From positions 1-5,672 of the forward strand of contig CAYXBB010000061.1 of the NCBI GenBank assembly GCA_964463285.1: DNA of 5,672 nt, given 5' to 3'. This document shows positions 1 through 5,128 of this stretch, in pieces. Position numbers and translations under genes: made by a program. Below the pieces are notes generated by a model. The model was given only the letters and a program-made list of their open reading frames with translations. It was not told where the DNA came from and made no database searches. Numbering within the stretch: the stretch's first letter is position 1; each line of letters begins with the position of its first letter. The stretch comes from JAAZLS01 sp964463285. GTDB taxonomy: Bacteria; Bacillota; Dethiobacteria; DTU022.

Positions 1-156
1 GAGAAAAAACACATCGTCGGAATGCCCTTCCACTGGGGGTATTGCGGCATGTCCACGGGAGCGGTCACAAACGACCTCAGCCCCTCCATCGGCGATGCCA
101 ACACCACCATTCCCGAATCCAAGGCATTCCTCTGCAATATAAGGAGGGTGGGATAA
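1..156 (+). CDS. Formate dehydrogenase-type molybdopterin oxidoreductase, catalytic (alpha) subunit, C-terminal end (5' truncated)
   Basis: Frame 1 is open from the window edge to TAA at 154-156 and encodes the last 51 residues of a larger protein. The tail reads NDLSPSIGDANTTIPESKAF, which closely resembles the C-terminus of FDH-N type formate dehydrogenases (E. coli FdnG has LTPSVGDPNTTIPEYKA). This segment belongs to the molybdopterin-dinucleotide-binding C-terminal domain that closes over the cofactor. The family oxidises formate to CO2 at a Mo or W bis-pterin centre, or runs the reverse reaction. The catalytic Cys/selenocysteine, the N-terminal 4Fe-4S cluster and any Tat signal lie outside the window, so metal, selenium use and cellular side cannot be judged. 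The four-cluster electron-transfer gene begins one base after the stop, and its ribosome binding site lies within these final codons, so the two are probably translationally coupled. Assignment as a formate dehydrogenase rather than another DMSO-reductase family enzyme rests on the tail motif and the partner gene. Confidence 0.85.
   Translation, partial: EKKHIVGMPFHWGYCGMSTGAVTNDLSPSIGDANTTIPESKAFLCNIRRVG
141..147 (+). promoter_or_regulatory. Ribosome binding site of the FDH beta subunit, embedded in the end of the alpha gene
   Basis: AAGGAGG lies 10 nt before the ATG at 158 and is read as part of the Ile-Arg-Arg codons near the end of the alpha subunit. Its position inside the upstream gene, with a one-base intergenic gap, fits translational coupling of alpha and beta. 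Confidence 0.8.
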
Positions 157-157
157 C

Positions 158-925
158 ATGCAGAAAACCATGCTTATTGATGTCGGAAAGTGCATCGGCT
201 GCCGGGCCTGCCAGGTAGCCTGCAAGCAGTGGAACCAGTTGCCTGCGGAGAAAACCACCTTTACCGGCACTTACGAAAACCCGCCGCGGTTTTCTCCCAT
301 TACCTGGACTAAAATTGTGTTTAACGAATATGAAGAGGAAGGCCGGCTGCACTGGTTGTTCTCCAAGCAGGGCTGCATGCACTGCAGCGATGCCGCCTGC
401 ATGAAAGTTTGCCCGGCAGGAGCCATCTACCGCACCGAGTTTGGAACGGTGGCCGTGGACGAAAAAAAGTGCATCGGCTGCAACTACTGTATCGCCAACT
501 GCACCTTTAACGTAATGGGCTTCGACCAGGTAAACCATGTGGCTCGCAAATGCACATTTTGTCTGGACCGGATATCCAACGGCCTGATCCCGGCCTGCGC
601 CAAAGCCTGCCCCACCGGGGCCATTACCTATGGTGAGCGCTCCAATTTGATAAGCCTGGCCGAAAGGCGTCTGACGGAACTGAAACGTGCAGGCAAAATG
701 GAGGCCAATATCTACGGGATAGAGGAGCTTAACGGTCTGGGGGTAATTTATTTGCTTGAAGATCGACCGGCAAAGTATAGCCTGCCGGAAAACCCCCGGG
801 TTTCCACCGCCGCTCACATCTGGAGCTACCTCTTTAAACCGGTACGGGTGCTGGTAGTAATGGCCATGGCCTTTGCCCTCTGGTTCAACCGCAAAGAATC
901 CAAAGGCGAGCCCGGCCGACAGTAA
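158..925 (+). CDS. Formate dehydrogenase-type iron-sulfur (beta) subunit with C-terminal membrane anchor
   Basis: This 255-residue protein carries electrons from the catalytic subunit through a chain of 4Fe-4S clusters. It has exactly 16 cysteines in the cluster regions, in four groups: 12/15/18/22, 73/76/81/85, 105/108/111/115 and 132/135/147/151. This is the classic four-cluster ferredoxin-like arrangement of FdnH/HybA/NrfC-type subunits. Residues about 229-244 (VRVLVVMAMAFALWF) form one hydrophobic helix flanked by Arg/Lys, matching the C-terminal anchor helix of FdnH (E. coli FdnH is about 290 residues, so this one is somewhat shorter). The start is fixed by AAGGAGG 10 nt upstream and by the one-base gap to the alpha gene. 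In FDH-N the beta helix docks on a cytochrome b gamma subunit, but no gamma gene follows and the next gene is convergent. Electrons may go to a quinone-reactive partner encoded elsewhere or upstream. By sequence alone it could also serve another molybdoenzyme; the alpha tail favours formate dehydrogenase. Confidence 0.9.
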   Translation: MQKTMLIDVGKCIGCRACQVACKQWNQLPAEKTTFTGTYENPPRFSPITWTKIVFNEYEEEGRLHWLFSKQGCMHCSDAACMKVCPAGAIYRTEFGTVAVDEKKCIGCNYCIANCTFNVMGFDQVNHVARKCTFCLDRISNGLIPACAKACPTGAITYGERSNLISLAERRLTELKRAGKMEANIYGIEELNGLGVIYLLEDRPAKYSLPENPRVSTAAHIWSYLFKPVRVLVVMAMAFALWFNRKESKGEPGRQ

Positions 926-949
926 TATTAAAGAGCACTGCTTTTAAAA

Positions 950-2623
950 CTATTCGATTGCAGCCCGCCCTTCGGGGTGGGCTGCAGTAGGTAGTTCCAG
1001 GTAACGGGCAATCTCCCCAAACACCTGGTTTACCCCTCCTCCTTCTTGCAGGTGATCGGCAAACACCACTATTACTGCCCGGGGGTGGTCCAGGGGGTAA
1101 AACCCGGCAATCCAATGGTTCAAGATTTCCCGCCCCCCGTTAAATCTACCGCTTTCCGCGGTCCCGGTCTTTGTTCCCGCCGGCTGTTCGGTAATATTGG
1201 CGCTTCGCCCTGTGCCCAAGGTGCTTACCGCTTGCATCATATATCGCAGCTTGTTGGCGGTGGATTTGCTGATTACCCGCCGGCCCCTTCGGGGATAAAA
1301 ATTTCTAACCTGGTTTCCCCGGCTGTCGGTTAAAGCCAACACCAGGCGGGGCTTGATATCGTGCCCTCCGTTGGCTACCACGGAGATCATCCGGGCCACC
1401 TGCAGGGGAGTAGTTAAAACATCTCCCTGGCCGATAGCAGTGTTGGCCAGGGATCTGGGATGTTTCAGCTCTGAACCTGCCGGAAATAATCCTTCCTGGC
1501 CCTCCAGTGGAATTCCGGCAGGTTCTCCCAGCCCAAACTGTCGAGCATAATAGTTTAGCTTATCTTCTCCTAGTTGCAGGGCCAGTTTAATAAAAACTGT
1601 ATTACAGGAATAGGCAAAGGCCTCCACCAGGTTAACTTCATCTTCAGGGTGAAGGTGCGAGCAGGGAAAATACATCTTTGATACCTCCACCCCCCCGGGG
1701 CAGTAAAAGGTTTGAAACAGGCCGCTCAGTCCCTCCTCCAGCACAGCTGCCGCTACCACGGTTTTAAATATCGATCCGGGCTGGTAACCACAGATCACCC
1801 GGTTAAGCAACGGGGAGTTATCCCCTGAAAGCTGTTCGGAAATTTTTGCCGGGTTAAAATTTGGCCGGCTGGCCAGGGCCAAAATATCTCCGTTAAAAGG
1901 ATCCATAACCACCACCGCCCCCTCGATCAGACGACGATCGGCAATTCGCTCCACCTCTTGCTGCAGATCCCGATCTATGGACAGCACTACGTTATAGGAG
2001 TCCTGTTTGGATTTGATCAGGCGGTAACCCCGCCCTTTGATCAGCTGATTATCTACGTCCACCACCGCAGCCAGTATCTCCCGTTGCCCCCGGGAAAGTT
2101 CTCTATCAAAGGCCAGCTCTATCCCACTGATTCCCCGTCCTTCGCTTTCTTTCAGGTAGCCGACGGTGTGGGAAGCCAACAATCCCGGTCCGTAGCGGCA
2201 AACGGCAGGGCAAATAATTATCCCCGGGATATCGGCGGGCACGCTAGATAAGCTAGTTTGCTCAATACAGGAGTTTATCCAAAATGGAGCCAGATCCACT
2301 GAAGGAGAAAAAACACGTTCAATTCCTGGAACAGACGCATAGAGTTTCGCTGCTTTTTCTTCCTGCCCACCGTAATGAGCAGGGAATGCCGCCAGCCCTG
2401 CAAAGCGATCTCTGTCCAGTAGTGAGCGGCCATAACGGTCTTGAATATCCCCTCGGCCACTTAGCAAGGTTAACCCCTGTAACCGTTGGTGAACCGCCAT
2501 TTCAGCCAACCCCGGCCCTTTCACTATCTGAATCCAGAACAGTTTGGCCCCCACCAGTATAAACAAAACGGTAGCTACAATAAACATGATTGTGATCCGC
2601 CGCAACCGGCCAAACTGGCTCAA
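950..2623 (-). CDS. Class B penicillin-binding protein (PBP2/SpoVD/PbpI-like peptidoglycan transpeptidase)
   Basis: This is a D,D-transpeptidase that crosslinks peptidoglycan outside the membrane. From the preferred TTG start it has 557 residues: a short basic cytoplasmic tail, one membrane helix at about 10-31, a PBP dimerisation domain opening with RGDIQDRYGRSLLDRDR (about 57-73), and a C-terminal transpeptidase domain. All three catalytic motifs are present: SIFK (Ser284, Lys287), SCN (339-341) and KTGT (485-488). IGQGDVLTTPLQVA is the usual conserved stretch between the second and third. No PASTA domains follow, unlike SpoVD of B. subtilis, and there is no glycosyltransferase domain. The TTG start at 2623 is chosen because GGGGAGG lies 8 nt upstream; an in-frame ATG at 2644 lacks a Shine-Dalgarno sequence and would add seven residues. 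Seven cysteines lie outside the membrane, several near the active site. It is last in the alaS-mltG cluster, where B. subtilis has pbpI nearby. Whether it acts in elongation, division or sporulation cannot be told. Confidence 0.93.
   Translation of the reverse strand: MSQFGRLRRITIMFIVATVLFILVGAKLFWIQIVKGPGLAEMAVHQRLQGLTLLSGRGDIQDRYGRSLLDRDRFAGLAAFPAHYGGQEEKAAKLYASVPGIERVFSPSVDLAPFWINSCIEQTSLSSVPADIPGIIICPAVCRYGPGLLASHTVGYLKESEGRGISGIELAFDRELSRGQREILAAVVDVDNQLIKGRGYRLIKSKQDSYNVVLSIDRDLQQEVERIADRRLIEGAVVVMDPFNGDILALASRPNFNPAKISEQLSGDNSPLLNRVICGYQPGSIFKTVVAAAVLEEGLSGLFQTFYCPGGVEVSKMYFPCSHLHPEDEVNLVEAFAYSCNTVFIKLALQLGEDKLNYYARQFGLGEPAGIPLEGQEGLFPAGSELKHPRSLANTAIGQGDVLTTPLQVARMISVVANGGHDIKPRLVLALTDSRGNQVRNFYPRRGRRVISKSTANKLRYMMQAVSTLGTGRSANITEQPAGTKTGTAESGRFNGGREILNHWIAGFYPLDHPRAVIVVFADHLQEGGGVNQVFGEIARYLELPTAAHPEGRAAIE
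960..985. terminator. GC-rich stem-loop at the convergent gene junction, possible terminator for the FDH genes
   Basis: gcagcccgccc (960-970) pairs with gggtgggctgc (975-985) around a TTCG loop, giving an 11-bp stem with one G-U pair. It begins 35 nt after the beta-subunit stop, in the right place to end the rightward transcript. No T-run follows on either strand, so it is not a textbook intrinsic terminator. The hairpin also lies inside the last codons of the leftward penicillin-binding protein gene, so it may simply protect 3' ends or be partly a coding coincidence. Confidence 0.4.
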
Positions 2624-2631
2624 CTTGAAAA

Positions 2632-2638
2632 CCTCCCC
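2632..2638 (-). promoter_or_regulatory. Ribosome binding site that selects the TTG start of the penicillin-binding protein
   Basis: On the minus strand GGGGAGG is followed by 8 nt and then TTG (2623-2621). The upstream in-frame ATG at 2644 has only a weak GATGG-like sequence ahead of it, so the TTG is the better-supported start. Confidence 0.7.
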
Positions 2639-2696
2639 GTTCATTTTCCATCGAGGAGGCCTGTTTTATACCCATTCTCGGTTGTGGAACGATAAA

Positions 2697-2810
2697 TTTT
2701 AAGTCCCCCTAAATCTCCTTGTAAAAAGGGGGGCTTCGGAGCTTGTTTCCGGACCGGAAAGATTTAACAATTCCCCCCTTTTAAAAAAGCAGAGGAGAGG
2801 GGATTTAAAC
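2697..2810. repeat. Imperfect inverted-repeat element (MITE-like or intergenic palindromic repeat) between mltG and the PBP gene
   Basis: Two arms of about 37 nt face each other. The outer ends TTTAAGTCCCC (2698-2708) and GGGGATTTAAA (2799-2809) pair with one mismatch. The inner ends AAAAGGGGGG (2724-2733) and CCCCCCTTTT (2773-2782) pair perfectly over 10 bp, while the parts between them have diverged. Each arm is itself C-rich at one end and G-rich at the other, a style common in small dispersed bacterial repeats. No open reading frame or transposase remnant is inside. The loop contains a separate 15-bp palindrome at 2746-2760. In the leftward transcript this would fold into a long hairpin between mltG and the PBP gene. 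Whether it is mobile, a structured RNA element or a private palindrome cannot be decided without other copies from the genome. Confidence 0.55.
2746..2760. repeat. 15-bp palindrome TTTCCGGACCGGAAA in the loop of the inverted-repeat element
   Basis: TTTCCGG (2746-2752) and CCGGAAA (2754-2760) are perfect reverse complements around one central base. With a single-base centre it is better suited to binding a dimeric protein than to forming an RNA hairpin, but no regulator or promoter alignment supports an operator. It may just be the apex of the surrounding repeat. Confidence 0.35.
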
Positions 2811-2825
2811 TAAAGCTTAGGGTTT

Positions 2826-2840
2826 GTCCGGCACCCGGAC
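2826..2840. other. Short perfect hairpin at the mltG stop codon
   Basis: GTCCGG (2826-2831) and CCGGAC (2835-2840) form a 6-bp perfect stem with a three-base loop, touching the last base of the mltG stop codon (TAG at 2842-2840 on the minus strand). No T-run follows in the direction of transcription (next bases AAACCC), so termination here is not well supported. Confidence 0.3.
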
Positions 2841-3919
2841 TATTGCCCGGAGTTCAAGGTTGTTTTCTGGTTCTGCTCGGCCCGGGCGATATTCTGGTTA
2901 TGTTCTTGCAGGTTTCGGCCAAAATAGTGCTCTCCGCTGCCATCATTTTTGGATACAAAATAATAATAGCTGCTTTCTTCCGGAAAAAGTACCGCCCTAA
3001 TGGTGCTTTCCCCCGGTGAGGAGATCGGGCCGGGAGGAAGCCCCGGGTGAAGGTAGGTATTGTATGGAGACTCAATCAAAGTGTCTTTAGTGGATAAAAC
3101 CGGCTTGGTTTCTCCCAATATATACTGTACTGTGGCACAGGATTGAAGCAAATAGTTATCGGCCAACCGGTTAAAAAACACCGAGGCGATTCGTTTCCTC
3201 TCACTGTCGACTACCGCTTCTTTTTCTACAATGGAAGCCAGGGTAATGATCTGGTGAGTGGTCATTCCCAACTCCAAAGCGCGCTTTTCAAAACGCTGAT
3301 CCATGATCCTGTGCATGCGGCTTAACATCAGGCAGACAATTTCTTCCCCGGTAGCCTCACCGGAAACCTGGTAGGTATCGGGAAACAGGTAGCCTTCCAG
3401 GACATAACGGCAATTACCGTCGGCGGCGTCTTTCAGGAAAGGGTATTGTTTAATCAGGTTTTCCGGAGGCTGGGAGGCGATTCCCAAAAACCGGCGGCTA
3501 TCCACCAGTTGCCCGGCAGTTAAGGATTCGGCCATCTGTTCCACCGTAAATCCCTCCGGGATGGTAAACCACTGCGTATCCAGGTAAACCTCACCCTTTA
3601 CGATTTTGTTAATTATCTCTTTCATGCCTGCCGCCGGGCTGAGTTCATATTGTCCGGCAATAAATTCTTTATCCAGTCCCTCCAAGCGGGCGTATACCCG
3701 AAAGACCAAGGCGTTATGAATTATTCCCTCCTCGGCCAGGATGGCACCTATCTGCCGGGTTCCGGCTCCGGGGGGAATGGTTACCAAAACAGTTTTATCG
3801 GTATCGGCAGAGTTAACCGGCAACAGCATCGTATTAAACCCCGCCCATAGTATGCCCAGGGTTAGCAACAAGGCCGCCATCAGTCCCCCCGTCACCGCCA
3901 GTCTTCTTTTAACATTCAC
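2840..3919 (-). CDS. mltG: Endolytic transglycosylase MltG (YceG-like)
   Basis: MltG is a membrane-anchored lytic transglycosylase that cuts nascent glycan strands and is thought to set strand length near the synthases. From the GTG at 3919 the protein has 359 residues: a basic start (NVKRR), a membrane helix at about 9-28, a LysM-like region with IPPGAGTRQIGAILAEEGII (about 49-68), and the YceG catalytic domain. Family signatures are IPEGFTVEQMA, LEGYLFPDTY, LASIVEKEA, LQSCATVQYILG and YNTYLHPGLPPGPISSPG. The EKE glutamates in LASIVEKEA include the equivalent of catalytic Glu218 of E. coli MltG. Length and motifs indicate an intact enzyme. The start is uncertain: an ATG at 3976 (378 residues) has no usable ribosome binding site and directly follows a terminator-like hairpin, whereas the GTG has GGGAGG 12 nt upstream, a rather long spacing. 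It lies in the alaS-ireB-ruvX cluster as in many Firmicutes, and the PBP gene downstream fits a cell-wall role. Confidence 0.93.
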   Translation of the reverse strand: MNVKRRLAVTGGLMAALLLTLGILWAGFNTMLLPVNSADTDKTVLVTIPPGAGTRQIGAILAEEGIIHNALVFRVYARLEGLDKEFIAGQYELSPAAGMKEIINKIVKGEVYLDTQWFTIPEGFTVEQMAESLTAGQLVDSRRFLGIASQPPENLIKQYPFLKDAADGNCRYVLEGYLFPDTYQVSGEATGEEIVCLMLSRMHRIMDQRFEKRALELGMTTHQIITLASIVEKEAVVDSERKRIASVFFNRLADNYLLQSCATVQYILGETKPVLSTKDTLIESPYNTYLHPGLPPGPISSPGESTIRAVLFPEESSYYYFVSKNDGSGEHYFGRNLQEHNQNIARAEQNQKTTLNSGQ

Positions 3920-3931
3920 CCGGACATAGCA

Positions 3932-3937
3932 CCTCCC
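3932..3937 (-). promoter_or_regulatory. Likely ribosome binding site of mltG
   Basis: GGGAGG on the minus strand lies 12 nt before the in-frame GTG at 3919. It is also 4 nt before an out-of-frame ATG (3927-3925) that hits TGA after three codons, with that TGA overlapping the GTG. The alternative mltG ATG at 3976 has only AGG immediately adjacent to it. Confidence 0.5.
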
Positions 3938-3979
3938 GTTTCCTTTACTGTTACTGGACAGCTTACTACCAGACATCCT

Positions 3980-4012
3980 AAAAGTAAATGGGCGGAGTTA
4001 CCTCAGCCCATT
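3980..4012 (-). terminator. Terminator-like hairpin (possible attenuator) between the DUF1292 gene and mltG
   Basis: On the minus strand AATGGGC (4012-4006) pairs perfectly with GCCCATT (3993-3987). Inside, GAG and CTC add three pairs after a one-by-one mismatch, closing on a GTAA loop, a GNRA tetraloop. The stem is followed by TAC and then TTTT. This has the form of a modest intrinsic terminator placed 22 nt after the DUF1292 stop and just before mltG. As mltG is co-oriented and has no obvious promoter of its own, partial read-through or attenuation is more likely than full termination. Confidence 0.5.
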
Positions 4013-4033
4013 GCCCTGCTTGTGAATCCACAT

Positions 4034-4360
4034 TTAGTTTAATTCTTCGTCCTCATCCTCGCCAAACCCTAATCCAGGATCTCTTTTCAGAATTTCCCAC
4101 TGAGAAGCAACTTGTTCCCATTCTTCTTCATCCTCTACCTCTACCAAAACATCTTCTCCCTCAACCTGCTCAATCCGGAATATATATGCTTCCGAATCGT
4201 CTTCCTCGTCCTCCTCAGATATTTCGAATGAGGGTACCAGCACTGCATACCGCTTATCCCGGTATTCAAATATATCCTCAACCATAAAATCATGTTCATT
4301 TCCCTGCTCGTCTACCAGTGTTACCAGTTCACCCTCGTAGTTTTCTTCTTTGTCAGGCAT
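4034..4360 (-). CDS. DUF1292 family protein (YrzB-like), highly acidic, function unknown
   Basis: This 108-residue soluble protein has no signal peptide or membrane segment. The N-terminal half (GELVTLVDEQGNEHDFMVED, then YRDKRYAVLVP) is the recognisable DUF1292 core, probably a small beta-rich domain. The second half carries runs such as EISEEDEEDD and EVEDEEEWEQ. By my count 41 of 108 residues are Asp or Glu against seven Lys or Arg. No biochemical role is established for the family; the identification rests on this core plus its position between ruvX and mltG, where YrzB sits in B. subtilis. The ATG is supported by AGAGGTG (4372-4366) 5 nt upstream. It starts 30 nt after the ruvX stop, so it is very likely cotranscribed with it. 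A terminator-like hairpin follows it. Confidence 0.9.
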   Translation of the reverse strand: MPDKEENYEGELVTLVDEQGNEHDFMVEDIFEYRDKRYAVLVPSFEISEEDEEDDSEAYIFRIEQVEGEDVLVEVEDEEEWEQVASQWEILKRDPGLGFGEDEDEELN

Positions 4361-4390
4361 CTGTTCACCTCTTCGGGTTATTGCTCTAAC

Positions 4391-4825
4391 TTATTCGACA
4401 CCGGTACTCCGGCCGGTTTCAACCATTCTTAAATAGGTATCCAGAATTAGTACCGCCGCCAGCATGTCCTGTACAGCCTTCCGGTTCTTTCTGCGCACTT
4501 CTCCCGCCAGCAGCACTTTTTCCGCCGCCCGGGAGGTAAATCGCTCGTCTAACGTCACTACCGGCAGCCGGGTAGTTTTTTTGAGCAAATCTCTAAATTC
4601 TTCCACCATTTCCACCGCCGGTCCCCTGGTTCCATCCAGCCTTAACGGCAGCCCCACTACAATTTTCCCCACTTCATATTGGTGGCATATTTCCCGGATC
4701 CTGGCTAGGGCGGATAGCCGGTCGTTATAGGTGAGCACCTCCAGTCCCTGGGCGGTAATCCCCAGGGGATCGGTAACGGCCACTCCTATTCTTTTTTGCC
4801 CAAAATCCAGCGCCAGTATTCTCAT
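4391..4825 (-). CDS. ruvX: RuvX/YqgF family Holliday junction resolvase-like nuclease
   Basis: This is a 144-residue RNase H-fold protein, normal length for the family. Members are called putative Holliday junction resolvases, and YqgF in E. coli has been tied to 16S rRNA 5'-end processing, so DNA repair and RNA processing are both possible roles. The family motifs are all present: ILALDFGQKRIGVAVTDP at 3-20 with the metal-binding Asp7, KIVVGLPLRLDGT at 54-66, VTLDERFTS at 90-98 with acidic Asp93/Glu94, and VQDMLAAVLILDTYL at 118-132 with the last acidic residue, Asp120. The start ATG overlaps the ireB stop as ATGA, so translation is probably coupled; only a weak GGCGG precedes it. It is the usual third gene of the alaS-ireB-ruvX cluster. 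Confidence 0.95.
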   Translation of the reverse strand: MRILALDFGQKRIGVAVTDPLGITAQGLEVLTYNDRLSALARIREICHQYEVGKIVVGLPLRLDGTRGPAVEMVEEFRDLLKKTTRLPVVTLDERFTSRAAEKVLLAGEVRRKNRKAVQDMLAAVLILDTYLRMVETGRSTGVE

Positions 4826-5097
4826 TCCGCCGGCTCATCAGCCAGTTGCAGATAAGCGCGAACCAGTTCTTCCAACAGTTCATCCCGCTCTACCTGCCTG
4901 ATCAAAGAACGGGCATTCTGGTGGCTGGTAATATAAGCCGGATCGCCCGATAAAAGATATCCTACCAATTGGTTTAAAGGATTATACCCCTTTTCTTTTA
5001 GCGCTTGGTATACCGCCAGCAGTATCTTTTTAGCCTGGTTTTCTTCATCATCCAGGTTTACCCGATAACGAACAGTATACTGATTGCCCTTTTCCAT
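4822..5097 (-). CDS. ireB: IreB family regulatory phosphoprotein (DUF965/UPF0297, YrzL)
   Basis: This is a 91-residue cytosolic protein. Its core from KKILLAVYQALKEKGYNPLN through LSGDPAYITSHQNARSLIR to RDELLEELVRAYL is the near-invariant signature of this family. In Enterococcus faecalis IreB is phosphorylated on N-terminal threonines by the PASTA kinase IreK and acts against cephalosporin resistance. Thr8 in QYTVRYRV is the only threonine in the N-terminal segment and the likely counterpart of one of those sites. The kinase gene is not in this window. The ATG at 5097 is chosen because GGGAGG sits 6 nt upstream; a TTG at 5118 would add seven residues and would put the ribosome binding site inside the coding region. 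The C-terminal tail (LQLADEPAE) is slightly longer than usual and overlaps ruvX by 4 nt. The gene starts 31 nt after the alaS stop. Confidence 0.95.
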   Translation of the reverse strand: MEKGNQYTVRYRVNLDDEENQAKKILLAVYQALKEKGYNPLNQLVGYLLSGDPAYITSHQNARSLIRQVERDELLEELVRAYLQLADEPAE

Positions 5098-5103
5098 GGC
5101 CAG

Positions 5104-5109
5104 CCTCCC
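5104..5109 (-). promoter_or_regulatory. Ribosome binding site that fixes the ireB start
   Basis: GGGAGG on the minus strand is followed by CTGGCC and the ATG at 5097. This spacing is ideal and rules against the longer TTG-initiated reading. Confidence 0.8.
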
Positions 5110-5128
5110 TGACTGCAAAATGCAAAAT

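Noticed and set aside
77..817. Long 246-codon open frame on the minus strand opposite the FDH beta gene
   Set aside because: It lies wholly antisense to a gene with 16 correctly spaced cluster cysteines, has no recognisable domain and is a typical shadow of a GC-balanced coding region.
1046..2695. Several plus-strand open frames of 65-97 codons opposite the PBP gene
   Set aside because: They overlap a clear transpeptidase gene with all three catalytic motifs, and their translations show no family features.
2660..2700. Possible promoter for the PBP gene (TATAAA on the minus strand at 2670-2665)
   Set aside because: With a 17-nt spacer the -35 position reads ATCGTT, far from TTGACA, and I could not fit a sporulation-sigma consensus convincingly.
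2854..3075. Minus-strand 73-codon frame inside mltG in another reading frame
   Set aside because: mltG is continuous through this region with conserved motifs (YNTYLHPGLPPGP), so there is no frameshift and this is a shadow.
3133..3141. Cysteine in the MltG motif LQSCATVQY where E. coli has Asp (LQTDPTVIY)
   Set aside because: The SCATVQY form is, as far as I recall, common in Firmicute MltG proteins, so it is not an active-site defect.
5098..5118. TTG start at 5118 that would lengthen IreB to 98 residues
   Set aside because: GGGAGG at 5109-5104 lies within that extension at ideal spacing to ATG 5097, and family members start close to that Met.
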